Assembly: GCF_001426905.1 (NCBI RefSeq)
Contig: NZ_LMFQ01000021.1
Span: 88,587 to 152,586, forward strand
From: Caulobacter sp. Root1455
GTDB taxonomy: Bacteria > Pseudomonadota > Alphaproteobacteria > Caulobacterales > Caulobacteraceae
DNA length: 64,000 bases
Direction: 5' to 3'
The notes under the pieces were generated by a model. It worked only from the letters and a program-made list of their open reading frames with translations, made no database searches and had not been told where the DNA came from. A program made the translations under genes and the position numbers. Below are positions 34,200-43,450 of this stretch, piece by piece (position 1 is the first letter of the stretch; each line of letters begins with the position of its first letter).

Positions 34200-36875
34200 A
34201 TGATCGTCGTCGTCGTCGAGAGCCCGGCCAAGGCCAAGACCATCAACAAGTACCTCGGGTCCGGCTACACGGTTCTCGCCTCGTACGGCCACATCCGCGA
34301 TCTGCCGTCCAAGGACGGCTCGGTCGAACCGGACAACGACTTCGCCATGAGCTGGGAAGTCGACGCCAAGGCCGCCAAGCGGATCGGCGACATCGTCGAC
34401 GCCATGAAGGGCGCCGACGGCGTGATCCTGGCCACCGACCCCGACCGCGAAGGGGAAGCCATCAGCTGGCACGTGCTGGAGGTGCTGCAGAAGAAGAAGG
34501 CGATCAAGGACAAGACCGTCCAGCGCGTCACCTTCAACGCCATCACCAAGGCCTCGGTGCTCGAGGCCATGGCCCATCCGCGCGACATCGACATGGAACT
34601 GGTCGAGGCCTACCTCGCCCGCCGCGCCCTGGACTATCTGGTCGGCTTCACCCTCTCGCCCGTCCTGTGGCGCAAGCTGCCGGGCAGCCGCTCGGCCGGC
34701 CGCGTGCAGTCGGTCTGCCTGCGCCTGATCGTCGATCGCGAGCTGGAGATCGAGCGCTTCAAGACCCAGGAATACTGGACCGTCGAGGCCGACGTCACGG
34801 CCGGCGCCGAGCCGTTCCTGGCCCGCCTGGTCAAGCACGAGAACAAGAAGCTCACCAAGTTCGACCTGGGCAACGAGGGCTCGGCCCTGGCCGCCAAGGC
34901 CGCCGTGCAGAAGGCCACCTTCAAGGTCGCCGCGGTCGAGAAGAAGCCCGGCAAGCGCTCGCCCGCCCCGCCCTTCACCACCTCGACCCTGCAGCAGGAA
35001 GCCTCGCGCAAGCTGGGCTTCTCGGCCCAGCGCACCATGCAGGCCGCCCAGAAGCTGTACGAAGGCATCGACATCGGCGGCGAGACCGTCGGTCTGATCA
35101 CCTACATGCGGACCGACGGCGTGTCGGTCGAGCCGGAAGGCATCGCCGAGGCGCGCAGCGTGATCGGCAACGTCTACGGCGCGCCCTACGTCCCCGAGAC
35201 CCCGCGCTACTACAAGGCCAAGGCCAAGAACGCCCAGGAGGCCCACGAAGCCATCCGGCCGACCAGCCTGAACCGCAATCCGGCCTCGCTGCGGCTGGAG
35301 CCGGACCTGGCCCGCCTGTACGAGCTGATCTGGAAGCGGATGATCGCCTCGCAGATGGAGAGCGCCCGCATCGAGCGCACCACCGTCGACCTGGAGAGCG
35401 CCGACGGCCAGACCGGCATGCGCGCCACCGGCCAAGTGGTGCTGTTCCCCGGCTACCTCGCCGTCTACGAGGAAGGCCGCGACGACGAGGGCGACGAAGA
35501 CTCCGCCCGCCTGCCGATGATCGAGGAAGGCGCCAGCGCCAAGGTGCTGGACGCCCGCGCCGACCAGCACTTCACCGAGCCGCCCCCGCGCTATTCGGAA
35601 GCCAGCCTCGTCAAGAAAATGGAAGAGCTGGGCATCGGCCGCCCCTCGACCTACGCCTCGGTCCTGACCGTGCTGCGCGACCGCGCCTATGTCAAAATGG
35701 AGAAGCAGCGCTTCATCCCCGAGGACAAGGGCCGGCTGGTCACCGCCTTCCTGGAGCAGTTCTTCCGCCGCTACGTGGAGTACGACTTCACCGCGGCCCT
35801 GGAAGAGCAGCTGGACCTGGTGTCGGACGGCAAGCTGGACTGGAAGCAGTTCCTGCGCGACTTCTGGAAGGACTTCGCGGCCGCGGTCGGCGAGATCGCC
35901 GAGCTGCGCACCACCAACGTCCTGGACGCCCTCAACGAGTCGCTGGGTCCGCACATCTTCCCCGACAAGGGCGACGGCTCCAATCCGCGTCTGTGCCCGA
36001 CCTGCGGCACGGGCATGCTGTCGCTGAAGGTCGGCAAGTTCGGGGCGTTCATCGGCTGCTCGAACTATCCCGAATGCCGCTTCACCCGCCAGCTGGCCAC
36101 CAGCGAGGGCGAAGGCGAGGCCGAGGCCGCCGACAAGGAGCTGGGGATCAACCCGGCGACCGGCCGCGCCGTGTGGCTGAAGAACGGCCGCTTCGGTCCC
36201 TATGTCGAGGAGCCGGCGGCGGCCGACAGCGGCGACAAGCCCAAACGCTCCAGCCTGCCCAAGGGCTGGACGGCGGCGGCGGTCGACCTGGAAAAGGCCC
36301 TGCGCCTGCTGTCCCTGCCCCGCGAGGTCGGCAAGCACCCGGACGACGGCAAGATCATCACCGCGGGCCTGGGCCGCTTTGGGCCGTTCGTGCTGCACGA
36401 CGGCACCTACGCCAATCTGGAGAACCCGGAAGACGTCTTCGACATCGGCCTGAACCGCGCGGTGGCCCTGCTGGCCGACAAGCGGGCCGGCGGCGGGCGT
36501 CCGCAACGCGGCCAGGCCGCGGCCCTGGCCGAGCTGGGCAATCACCCGGAAGACGGCAAGCCGATCCGCGTGCTGTCGGGTCGTTTCGGTCCCTACATCA
36601 AGCACGGCGACACCAACGCCAACGTGCCCAAGGGCGCGGATCCGGCGGCCTTGACCCTGGATGAGGCCGTGGCCCTGATCGCCGACCGCGTCGCCAAGGG
36701 CGGCGGCGGCAAGAAGCCGGCGAAGAAGGCGGCGGTGAAGAAGGCCCCGGCCAAGGCGAAAGCCGTCGCGGCCGACGGCGCCGCTCCGGCTAAGAAGGCG
36801 GCGGCCAAGAAACCGGCCGCCAAGAAGCCGGCGGCGAAGAAGCCCGCCGCGAAGAAGGCCAAGGCCGAGGCGTGA
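34200..36875 (+). CDS. topA: DNA topoisomerase I
   Basis: 891 residues from the ATG at 34200 (MIVVVVESPAKAKTINKYLG); upstream open codons have unnatural composition. TopA relaxes negative supercoils. The TOPRIM domain is residues 1-120 (VILATDPDREGEAISWHVLE), the catalytic Tyr302 lies in LITYMRTDGV, and one four-Cys zinc finger is near 600-630 (CPTCGTGMLSLKVGKFGAFI plus CSNYPEC). Three shorter TopA C-terminal repeats with GRFGPYVE or GRFGPFVLHDG follow. The chain ends in a long Lys/Ala tail (KKPAAKKPAAKKPAAKK) like histone-H1-type tails of high-GC bacteria. Confidence 0.97.
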   Translation: MIVVVVESPAKAKTINKYLGSGYTVLASYGHIRDLPSKDGSVEPDNDFAMSWEVDAKAAKRIGDIVDAMKGADGVILATDPDREGEAISWHVLEVLQKKKAIKDKTVQRVTFNAITKASVLEAMAHPRDIDMELVEAYLARRALDYLVGFTLSPVLWRKLPGSRSAGRVQSVCLRLIVDRELEIERFKTQEYWTVEADVTAGAEPFLARLVKHENKKLTKFDLGNEGSALAAKAAVQKATFKVAAVEKKPGKRSPAPPFTTSTLQQEASRKLGFSAQRTMQAAQKLYEGIDIGGETVGLITYMRTDGVSVEPEGIAEARSVIGNVYGAPYVPETPRYYKAKAKNAQEAHEAIRPTSLNRNPASLRLEPDLARLYELIWKRMIASQMESARIERTTVDLESADGQTGMRATGQVVLFPGYLAVYEEGRDDEGDEDSARLPMIEEGASAKVLDARADQHFTEPPPRYSEASLVKKMEELGIGRPSTYASVLTVLRDRAYVKMEKQRFIPEDKGRLVTAFLEQFFRRYVEYDFTAALEEQLDLVSDGKLDWKQFLRDFWKDFAAAVGEIAELRTTNVLDALNESLGPHIFPDKGDGSNPRLCPTCGTGMLSLKVGKFGAFIGCSNYPECRFTRQLATSEGEGEAEAADKELGINPATGRAVWLKNGRFGPYVEEPAAADSGDKPKRSSLPKGWTAAAVDLEKALRLLSLPREVGKHPDDGKIITAGLGRFGPFVLHDGTYANLENPEDVFDIGLNRAVALLADKRAGGGRPQRGQAAALAELGNHPEDGKPIRVLSGRFGPYIKHGDTNANVPKGADPAALTLDEAVALIADRVAKGGGGKKPAKKAAVKKAPAKAKAVAADGAAPAKKAAAKKPAAKKPAAKKPAAKKAKAEA

Positions 36876-36924
36876 CGCGCCTCGGCCGCTTGGTCGGAGG
36901 AAAATTGGGGGTTAAGCTGGGCTC

Positions 36925-37287
36925 ATGACGTCGCTCGAACGCCCTCTGCCGCTGCCTGTCGTGGTCGTCATCCTGTCGGCGGTCAGCGTCGGCGGCTTCG
37001 CGTTCGGCCTCAAGAACGCCCTGCAGAAGAACGACCGCGAGGCGGTGTCGACCGCGCCGCTGGCCGAGGTTTCGGGCGTGCCGGTGCGCGAGGCCACGCC
37101 GGTGGTCGCCGAGGTCGCCCCGCCCCCGCCGGTCGAAGCCCCCAAGCCCAAGCCGGTCGAGGCGGTCGAGGCCCCGCCCGCCGAGGAGGCCCCGGTCGTC
37201 GAGGCCCCGCCCGTCGCGGCCGAGCCCGAGAAGAAGCCCGAAACCCCGCCGCAGACCCCGCCGCAGCGGATCGAGGATCTGTACTAG
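36925..37287 (+). CDS. Membrane-anchored Pro/Glu-rich protein
   Basis: 120 residues. A short N-terminus is followed by one membrane helix (LPVVVVILSAVSVGGFAFGL, about residues 10-29). The rest is rich in Pro, Glu, Val and Ala with repeated VEAPP units, probably a disordered spacer across the periplasm. It follows topA by 49 bases. Function unknown; the layout is TonB-like but no TonB C-terminal domain is present. Confidence 0.65.
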   Translation: MTSLERPLPLPVVVVILSAVSVGGFAFGLKNALQKNDREAVSTAPLAEVSGVPVREATPVVAEVAPPPPVEAPKPKPVEAVEAPPAEEAPVVEAPPVAAEPEKKPETPPQTPPQRIEDLY

Positions 37288-37290
37288 GGC

Positions 37291-38388
37291 TCAGCGTCCT
37301 GGCCGCCGTTCCGCGGCGAGCGCCACCGGCCGGACGTGCCGGTCAAGCAGCGCCAGATAGTCCGCCGCGTGGGTCTCGAGGGCGTGGTTGCCCGCGCCCG
37401 GTATGCTGACGAACATTTTCTTCGGCGCCGTCAGACCTTCCAGCCAGGCCCTGGCCATCGGCGCGGGCGCGCTGGTCCCCTCCTCGCCCTGGATCACGAA
37501 CACGGGCACCGACAGGCGCGGCCCCAGCGACGCGTAGTCAAAACTCTCGCCCCAGGCGCGTCCCAGGACCTGATCGTTCCGCGCCGCGGCGGCCTGGGCG
37601 GCGGTGAGGTCAGCGACCGTCCAGTGCGGCGCGCTGAGCGCCTCCTGCATCGGGTTGGAGGGCACGGGACCGCGATACTTCACGAATGCTCTTTGGAAGG
37701 CGGCGATCCGGGCGGGATCGCGGGGCTCGCGAAACGGATCGGGCCCGCTGATCTTCAGGTCGGCCAGCGTGGCCTGGTCGCTGGCCGACGTCGCCAACCG
37801 CAGCAGACGCTCATAGCCGAAGCGCTCGCGCTCGGCGCGGGGCTTCACGATCTGCCCCGCGCCCACATAGGCCGAGAACAGCTCGGGGCGGGCCATGACC
37901 ATCTTCACGCCCAGGGTCGAACCGAAATTGACGCCCAGCAGCACGATCTTCGCTTTGCCCAGGCGATGGCGCAGGTAGCCCGTCAGGTCCAGGCCGTCCT
38001 GAACCAGCCGCTCGATCGTCAGGTCGGGACCGATCGTTCCGCCGGCCGCGACAAAGGTCTTGCCCGCGCCGCGCGGGTCCCACTGGACGACGGTGAAGTC
38101 CTTCTCCCAGGGCTGGAAGGTGCGGACATAGGGGCTGAGGATGGCGCCCGGCCCGTCGACCTGGGTCCCGCCGACGATCAGCAGCACGGGATTGGCCCGG
38201 TCCTCGCCCCGGATCGTCACCCACTGCCTGATCCCGCCGATCTCGACGAAGTCTTCCTCATCGACACCGTTGGGGGTGGTGATCGCGTAGGGATTTTCCG
38301 CGAGCGGCGAACTGGCGAAGGCCGGACTGGCCATGAGGAGAGAAACGCAGGCCGAGAGGCCGCGGAGAAACTTCGCACGACAGATCAT
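37291..38388 (-). CDS. Secreted alpha/beta hydrolase-like protein with Asn at the nucleophile site
   Basis: 365 residues from the ATG at 38388 (MICRAKFLRG); GGAAG lies about 5 bases upstream. A signal peptide ends near LLMASPAFA. The hydrolase core shows VLLIVGGTQVDGPGA, FTVVQWDPRGAGKT (as in prolyl iminopeptidases) and a late GAGNHALETH. The elbow that should read G-x-S-x-G is VLLGVNFGSTLG, with Asn in the Ser position. Either the protein is not a Ser hydrolase or it is an inactive relative. An unusually perfect palindrome (38401-38441) sits just before the start. Confidence 0.75.
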   Translation of the reverse strand: MICRAKFLRGLSACVSLLMASPAFASSPLAENPYAITTPNGVDEEDFVEIGGIRQWVTIRGEDRANPVLLIVGGTQVDGPGAILSPYVRTFQPWEKDFTVVQWDPRGAGKTFVAAGGTIGPDLTIERLVQDGLDLTGYLRHRLGKAKIVLLGVNFGSTLGVKMVMARPELFSAYVGAGQIVKPRAERERFGYERLLRLATSASDQATLADLKISGPDPFREPRDPARIAAFQRAFVKYRGPVPSNPMQEALSAPHWTVADLTAAQAAAARNDQVLGRAWGESFDYASLGPRLSVPVFVIQGEEGTSAPAPMARAWLEGLTAPKKMFVSIPGAGNHALETHAADYLALLDRHVRPVALAAERRPGR

Positions 38389-38400
38389 GGCTTCCAATCC

Positions 38401-38441
38401 AATTACGCATGTAATCTGCATGTGAGATTACATGCGTAATT
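38401..38441. promoter_or_regulatory. Long perfect palindrome, candidate operator
   Basis: aattacgcatgtaatc (38401-38416) and its exact complement (38426-38441) are separated by 9 bases that contain gcatg again. It lies 12 bases upstream of the hydrolase-like gene start on the minus strand, where it would cover the promoter or leader. This geometry fits a TetR/LacI-like dimer operator. A transcribed hairpin blocking translation is the alternative. No candidate regulator gene adjoins it. Confidence 0.6.
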
Positions 38442-38513
38442 TCGATAGTCAACCCGGCGTTCGGCGTTCCTTTCCCTTGGCCATCCGCCCCCTTGCCGGG
38501 TTAAGCCAGGGGC

Positions 38514-40838
38514 ATGGCCAAACCCCGCTCGCCCAAGTCGTCCAAGTTCCCCGCCGCCTCCAAGACCGCGAAGCCGCCCGCCGGCCTGCCCGATCGCGAG
38601 ACGCTGATCGCCTTCCTGCGCGACGCCGGCGAGGCCGGCAAAGCCGACATCGCCCGCCACTTCGGCCTGAAGGGCGCGGACCGCCGGGCCCTGCGCGAGA
38701 TGTTGCGCGAACTGGAGGCCCAGGGCGCCCTGGGCAAGCGCGGACGGCGTGGTTTCGCGGAGGCCGGGGCGCTGCCCCCGGTCGGCGTGGTCGACGTGGT
38801 GGAACGCGACGCCGACGGCGATCTCTATGTCCGCCTGACCAAGGGCGGCGAGGACCTGCCCCAGGTGCGCCTGGCCCCGGGCAAGGGCGACGCCTCGGCG
38901 GGCGGCGCGCCGGGCATGGGCGACCGCCTGCTGGTCCGCTTCGAGCAACTGGAGAGCGGCGAGACCGAGGCCCGCCTGATCAAGCGCCTGGGCCAGAGCG
39001 CCCACAAGGTGCTGGGCGTCATCCGCAAGGTTCGCCGCGAGACCCGGGTCGAGCCGGTCGACCGCAAGTCCAAGGAAAGCCTGCTGCTCAACGAGCAGGA
39101 GGCCAAGGACCTCAAGGACGGCGACCTGGTGTTGGCCCAGGTGGGCACGGCCTCGGCCCGCTACGGCCCCAAGTTCGGCAAGGTGCTGGAGGTGGTGGGC
39201 AGCGAGGACGATCCGCGCGCCGCCTCGCTGATCGCCATCCACAGCCACGGCATCCCGACCGGCTTCAGCGAGGAGGCCGAGGCCGAGGCCGGCGCGGCCC
39301 GGCCGCCGACCCTGGAAGGCCGCGACGACCTGCGCGACCTGCCGTTCGTGACCATCGACCCGGTCGACGCCCGCGACCACGACGACGCCGTCTACGCCCA
39401 TCCCGATCCGGACGCCGGCAATGTGGGCGGCTGGATCGTCTGGGTGGCCATCGCCGACGTCGCCGCCTATGTGCGCCCCGGCTCGGCCCTGGACCGCGAC
39501 GCCCGCGAGAAGGGCAACAGCGTCTACTTCCCCGACCGGGTGGAGCCGATGCTGCCCGAGACCCTGTCCAACGGCCTGTGCAGCCTGCGCGAAGGCGAGA
39601 ACCGCGCCACCCTGGCCGTGCGGATGGTGTTCGACGCCCAGGGCCGCAAGAAGAGCCACAAGTTCGTGCGCGGCCTGATGCGCAGCGCCGCCAAGCTGTC
39701 CTACGAGCAGGCCCAGGCCGCCATCGACGGGGTCGCCCCGCCCGACGGCCAGGACGGCGACAAGGCCGGTCCGCTGCTGGACCCGATCCTGCGCCCCCTG
39801 TGGGCCGCCTTCCGCCTGATGGGCAAGGGCCGCGAGCAGCGCTCGCCCCTGGCCATCGAGAGCGACGAGCGCCGCATCATCATCCAGGAAGGCGAGATCC
39901 AGTCGATCACCCGCCGCGCCAGCCTCGAGGCCCACAAGCTGATCGAGGAGATGATGATCCAGGCCAATGTCTGCGCGGCCGAAAGCCTGGAAGCCAAGCG
40001 CACGCCGCTGATCTACCGGGTGCACGACACGCCCAGCCAGGAAAAGGTCATGAGCCTGGTCGAGTTCCTGCAGACCCTGGAGGTCAAGTGGTCCAAGGGC
40101 GAGGCCCCGACCACGGCGCGCTTCAACAAGCTGCTGGACGACACCCGCGAGAGCCCGCACGCGGCGATCATCAACGAGGTGGTCCTGCGCACCCAGATGC
40201 AGGCCCACTATTCCAGCGACAACCTGGGTCACTTCGGCCTGAACCTGGCGCGCTACGCCCACTTCACCAGCCCGATCCGCCGCTACGCCGACCTGATCGT
40301 CCACCGGGCCCTGATCCGCGCCCTGGGCCTGGGCGACGACGGCCTGACCGACCAGGACATCTCGCAGATCAAGGACACCGCCGAGGTCATCACCCACGCC
40401 GAGCGCCGGGCCATGGCCGCCGAGCGCGACGCCACCGACCGCTACATCGCCGCCTTCCTGTCCGACCGGGTGGGGGCGACCTTCGCCGGCCGGATCACCG
40501 GCGTGACGCGTTTCGGCCTGTTCGTGAAGCTGGACGAGACGGGCGCCGACGGCCTGGTGCCGGTCTCGACCCTGGGCGAGGAATATTTCGTCCACGATGA
40601 CCGCATGCACGCCCTGGTCGGCGAGCGCACCGGCAAGCGCTTCCCGCTGGGCCTGGCGGTCGAGGTCAAGCTGCGCGAGGCCACCCCAGTGACCGGCGGC
40701 CTGCTGTTCGAGATGCTGACCGACGCCTTGCCGAACGATCCGAAGGCGCCGAAGCCGAGGCTGGGCATCCGCGGCAAGCCGGCCATCAAGCCCCGCGGGG
40801 GGCTGCCGAAGGGCGTGCGGCGGGGGAAGCGCAGATAA
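38514..40838 (+). CDS. rnr: Ribonuclease R
   Basis: 774 residues. RNase R is a processive 3'-5' exoribonuclease that handles structured RNA. A winged-helix region comes first (about 25-85, LIAFLRDAGEAGKADIARHF), then cold-shock-like domains, then the RNB catalytic core with VTIDPVDARDHDDAVYAHPD carrying the metal-binding Asp residues. A C-terminal S1 domain (VGATFAGRITGVTRFGLFVK) is followed by a basic tail. The ATG at 38514 follows AGCCAGGGGC. Order topA-rnr-rpmG is conserved, with extra genes between. Confidence 0.97.
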   Translation: MAKPRSPKSSKFPAASKTAKPPAGLPDRETLIAFLRDAGEAGKADIARHFGLKGADRRALREMLRELEAQGALGKRGRRGFAEAGALPPVGVVDVVERDADGDLYVRLTKGGEDLPQVRLAPGKGDASAGGAPGMGDRLLVRFEQLESGETEARLIKRLGQSAHKVLGVIRKVRRETRVEPVDRKSKESLLLNEQEAKDLKDGDLVLAQVGTASARYGPKFGKVLEVVGSEDDPRAASLIAIHSHGIPTGFSEEAEAEAGAARPPTLEGRDDLRDLPFVTIDPVDARDHDDAVYAHPDPDAGNVGGWIVWVAIADVAAYVRPGSALDRDAREKGNSVYFPDRVEPMLPETLSNGLCSLREGENRATLAVRMVFDAQGRKKSHKFVRGLMRSAAKLSYEQAQAAIDGVAPPDGQDGDKAGPLLDPILRPLWAAFRLMGKGREQRSPLAIESDERRIIIQEGEIQSITRRASLEAHKLIEEMMIQANVCAAESLEAKRTPLIYRVHDTPSQEKVMSLVEFLQTLEVKWSKGEAPTTARFNKLLDDTRESPHAAIINEVVLRTQMQAHYSSDNLGHFGLNLARYAHFTSPIRRYADLIVHRALIRALGLGDDGLTDQDISQIKDTAEVITHAERRAMAAERDATDRYIAAFLSDRVGATFAGRITGVTRFGLFVKLDETGADGLVPVSTLGEEYFVHDDRMHALVGERTGKRFPLGLAVEVKLREATPVTGGLLFEMLTDALPNDPKAPKPRLGIRGKPAIKPRGGLPKGVRRGKRR

Positions 40839-40867
40839 CACCCTCTCCCCATGGGAGAGGGTGTTTA
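40838..40867. terminator. Bidirectional terminator between rnr and a convergent gene
   Basis: acaccctctccc and gggagagggtgt form a perfect 12-bp stem with a 3-base loop (40850-40852), followed by ttt. It overlaps the last base of the rnr stop and ends at the stop of the convergent esterase gene. Confidence 0.85.
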
Positions 40868-41911
40868 GGGAAGAACCACTCTCGCCGCCTCTTCCAGCCG
40901 ATCGGCCATCATCCGCTGGTCCGCCACCGACGGGTGCCAGTCGCAGGCGCCCAGGTCCATGCCGGTGATCCGCACCGGGGTGGCAAGACCCGGCGCCTCG
41001 GCGTCGACGGCGCTCGCCACCTGCTCCACATCGGCCGCGAAACTGTCCCCGGCGATCAGCAGGAAACGCGCCTGGGGCTGGCGCCGGGCCAGGTCGCGCA
41101 CGAAGGCGGCATAGGCCCGGCGATAGTCGGCGCGCAGGGCCGTCTCGTCGGCCCAGGCCTCGCCGGGCGCGACGGGCGTCGAGAAGTCGTTCGTGCCCAG
41201 GCCGATGACGATCAGGTCGGGCCGCCAGGCCTCCGCCGGATCCATGCTGGGTTCGGCCTGGCCGGGGATCATCCGCGAATAGAGCACCGGCAGGGACTGG
41301 CCCGGCGCCGCGCCGCCGTAGTTTCGCACCACGCCCCGGCCGGAGAAGGCGACGATCCGGTAGTCGGCGTCCAGCCGGCGCGCCAGGATCGGACCGAAGG
41401 CCAGGCTGGTGTCGGTCAGGTCGTGGATCTCGGCCTGGGTGCAGCTGTGCTTGGCGGCGCGCACGCCGTAGCCGACGGTGTGGGAGTCGCCGATCAACTC
41501 GATCCTGTGCGGACGGCTCGGCGGCGGCAGGGCCTGGCCGCCCTTGCCGACGGTGAAGCCGAGGAACCGCGCCGAGCCCGTCTGGCTCTCGGTCAGCTTG
41601 TCCACCCGAACGACATGCTCGCCCGGGCCCAGGTCGTCGAAACTCATGCGCGCGACGCCGGGCAGGTCCAGCTCGGTGCGGACCTTGCCGTCGATGCTGA
41701 CCGCCAGGTGATCGAGCTGCGGATCGACCGCCACCTCGACCGAGCGCCCGGTGAACCGCCCCTCGAAATAGACGCCGGGCCAGCCGAAGTCGTAGCCGCC
41801 CTCGGGCAAGGCCACGACCCGGCCGCCGATGTTGGGCGTCAGGTCGGTCTGGGCCGCCGCCGGGTTCGACAGGGCCAGGGCCGCGACGGCGGCGAGAAAC
41901 AGGAATCGCAA
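40865..41911 (-). CDS. Secreted SGNH/GDSL esterase (CE2-like)
   Basis: 348 residues. A signal peptide (MRFLFLAAVAALALSNPAAA) is followed by a beta-sandwich domain of about 110 residues and then the SGNH domain. Block I is IELIGDSHTVGYGVRAAK with the catalytic Ser, block III is LIVIGLGTNDFSTP and the His block is CDWHPSVADQ. A jelly-roll followed by an SGNH domain is the layout of CE2 acetyl-esterases that act on plant polysaccharides. It is next to an M20 peptidase gene, 31 bases away on the same strand. Confidence 0.85.
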   Translation of the reverse strand: MRFLFLAAVAALALSNPAAAQTDLTPNIGGRVVALPEGGYDFGWPGVYFEGRFTGRSVEVAVDPQLDHLAVSIDGKVRTELDLPGVARMSFDDLGPGEHVVRVDKLTESQTGSARFLGFTVGKGGQALPPPSRPHRIELIGDSHTVGYGVRAAKHSCTQAEIHDLTDTSLAFGPILARRLDADYRIVAFSGRGVVRNYGGAAPGQSLPVLYSRMIPGQAEPSMDPAEAWRPDLIVIGLGTNDFSTPVAPGEAWADETALRADYRRAYAAFVRDLARRQPQARFLLIAGDSFAADVEQVASAVDAEAPGLATPVRITGMDLGACDWHPSVADQRMMADRLEEAARVVLP

Positions 41912-41942
41912 GCAAGTCTCCTTCGAAGCGCGTCCGGGAGCG

Positions 41943-43244
41943 CTACTTCTTCGCCAGATAGTCCAGCGCCAGCAGCACCTCGGCCTTCACCCCGGTCTCG
42001 AACACCGCCTCGTCGACGTCGAAATAGGGCGAGTGGTTGGCCGGAGCCGTGGCGGCGGGCACGCTGGCCGGGCGGCCGCCCAGCTGGATGAACACCGCCG
42101 GGGCCTTCTCGCCGTAGCGGGAGAAGTCCTCGGCCCCGGTGACCAGGGCCGCCTGGTCGTCGACCTTGCCGGGCGAGGCCTGCTCCAGCACCGGCTTGAC
42201 CCAGGCCGACAGGGCCGGGTCGTTGGTGGTGACCGGATAGGGCTGGGTGAACACCGCCTGGGCTTTCGCGCCATAGCGGTCGCCGATGGCGGCCACGGCC
42301 TTCTGGACCTTGTCCATCACGTCGGCGCGCCGCTCCGCGTTGAAGGTGCGCAGGGTGCCGGTCATGGTCAGGTCTTCGGGGATGATGTTGTTGCGCACCC
42401 CCATGTTGATGGTGGCCACGGTCAGCACGGTGGGCGAGGCGCCGACGTCGACCTGGCGGGCGGCGATCTGGTTGAAGGCCTGGACGATGTCGGCCGCGAC
42501 GCTGGCCATGTCGACGCCGGCCCACGGCCGCGCCCCGTGGGTCTGCTTGCCCTTGACGGTGATGGTCAGGCGGTCGGAGCCCGCATAGAAGCCGCCGGCC
42601 CGGTAGTTCAGCGCGTGGGCGTCGCCGGGGCCGATGTGCAGGCCGAAGACGGCGTCGACCTTGGGACGGTCCAGGGCGCCGTCGCGGATCATCAGGCCCG
42701 CCCCGCCCTCCTCGCCGGCCTGGGAGCCCTCCTCGGCCGGCTGGAAGATCAGCACCACAGCGCCGGGGATGTCGGCCTTCATGCCGGCCAGCACCGTCGC
42801 GGTTCCCAGCAGCATGGCCACATGGGTGTCGTGGCCGCAGGCGTGCATGACCGGCAGGGTCCGGCCCTCCCACTGGGCGGTGACGTGCGAAGCGAACGGC
42901 AGGCCGGTCTTTTCCTCGACCGGCAAGGCGTCCATGTCGGCGCGCAGGGCCACGACCTTGCCCGGCTTGCCGCCCTTCAGCACCCCGACCACGCCGGTGC
43001 GGCCCACGCCCTCGCGGACCTCGAAGCCCAGGGCGCGGAGCTCCTTGGCCACCAGGGCCGCCGTGCGGACCTCCTGGTTGCCCAGCTCGGGATGCTCGTG
43101 GATATCGCGCCGCCAGGCCACGACCTTGGGCTGGACGGCCTTGGCGGCGGCGGCCACCTGGGCGGCGGACGGCGCGGCGAGCGCGGATCCGGCCAGCAAC
43201 GCGGCGGCCAAGGCCACCCCGGAAACCCTTGCGAACACGGCCAT
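41943..43244 (-). CDS. Exported M20 family amidohydrolase/peptidase
   Basis: 433 residues. A signal peptide ends near SALAAPSAA. The core begins WRRDIHEHPELGNQEVRTA. Metal ligands are visible in MHACGHDTHVAML (Cys/His pair), FQPAEEGSQAGEEGGAG (Glu) and later LHIGPGDAHA (His). A dimerisation insert starts near GGFYAGSDRLTITVKGK and HGARPW. This is the pattern of N-acyl amino-acid amidohydrolases (hippurate/IAA-amino-acid hydrolase group). It may deacylate amino-acid conjugates in the periplasm. The SGNH esterase follows. Confidence 0.88.
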   Translation of the reverse strand: MAVFARVSGVALAAALLAGSALAAPSAAQVAAAAKAVQPKVVAWRRDIHEHPELGNQEVRTAALVAKELRALGFEVREGVGRTGVVGVLKGGKPGKVVALRADMDALPVEEKTGLPFASHVTAQWEGRTLPVMHACGHDTHVAMLLGTATVLAGMKADIPGAVVLIFQPAEEGSQAGEEGGAGLMIRDGALDRPKVDAVFGLHIGPGDAHALNYRAGGFYAGSDRLTITVKGKQTHGARPWAGVDMASVAADIVQAFNQIAARQVDVGASPTVLTVATINMGVRNNIIPEDLTMTGTLRTFNAERRADVMDKVQKAVAAIGDRYGAKAQAVFTQPYPVTTNDPALSAWVKPVLEQASPGKVDDQAALVTGAEDFSRYGEKAPAVFIQLGGRPASVPAATAPANHSPYFDVDEAVFETGVKAEVLLALDYLAKK

Positions 43245-43319
43245 CCCCTCGATTCCTGAAATCCCCGCCGGGAGCTTGGGCGGGCGAGCGCGCGCCGGTC
43301 AAGCGCCGGGAATGGATTT

Positions 43320-43383
43320 GGGGACACGCCGCGAGGGCATGTCCCCGCCACGCGCTGGGGACATGCCCTTGCGGCGTGTCCCC
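43320..43383. repeat. GGGGACA palindrome family, locus 2
   Basis: Two 27-bp arms (43320-43346 and 43357-43383) are inverted copies with one mismatch, each itself bounded by ggggac and gtcccc. It lies between divergent genes (M20 peptidase and NUDIX). Confidence 0.8.
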
Positions 43384-43450
43384 GCTCCCTCACCGCCAGT
43401 TGCCCTTACGGACGGATGGCGTCGTCGTGAGTCGGGTCTAAGCTTGGAAG

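Noticed and set aside
38403..41915. 1170-codon minus-strand frame opposite rnr
   Set aside because: Antisense shadow of RNase R and its neighbour; no recognisable domain.
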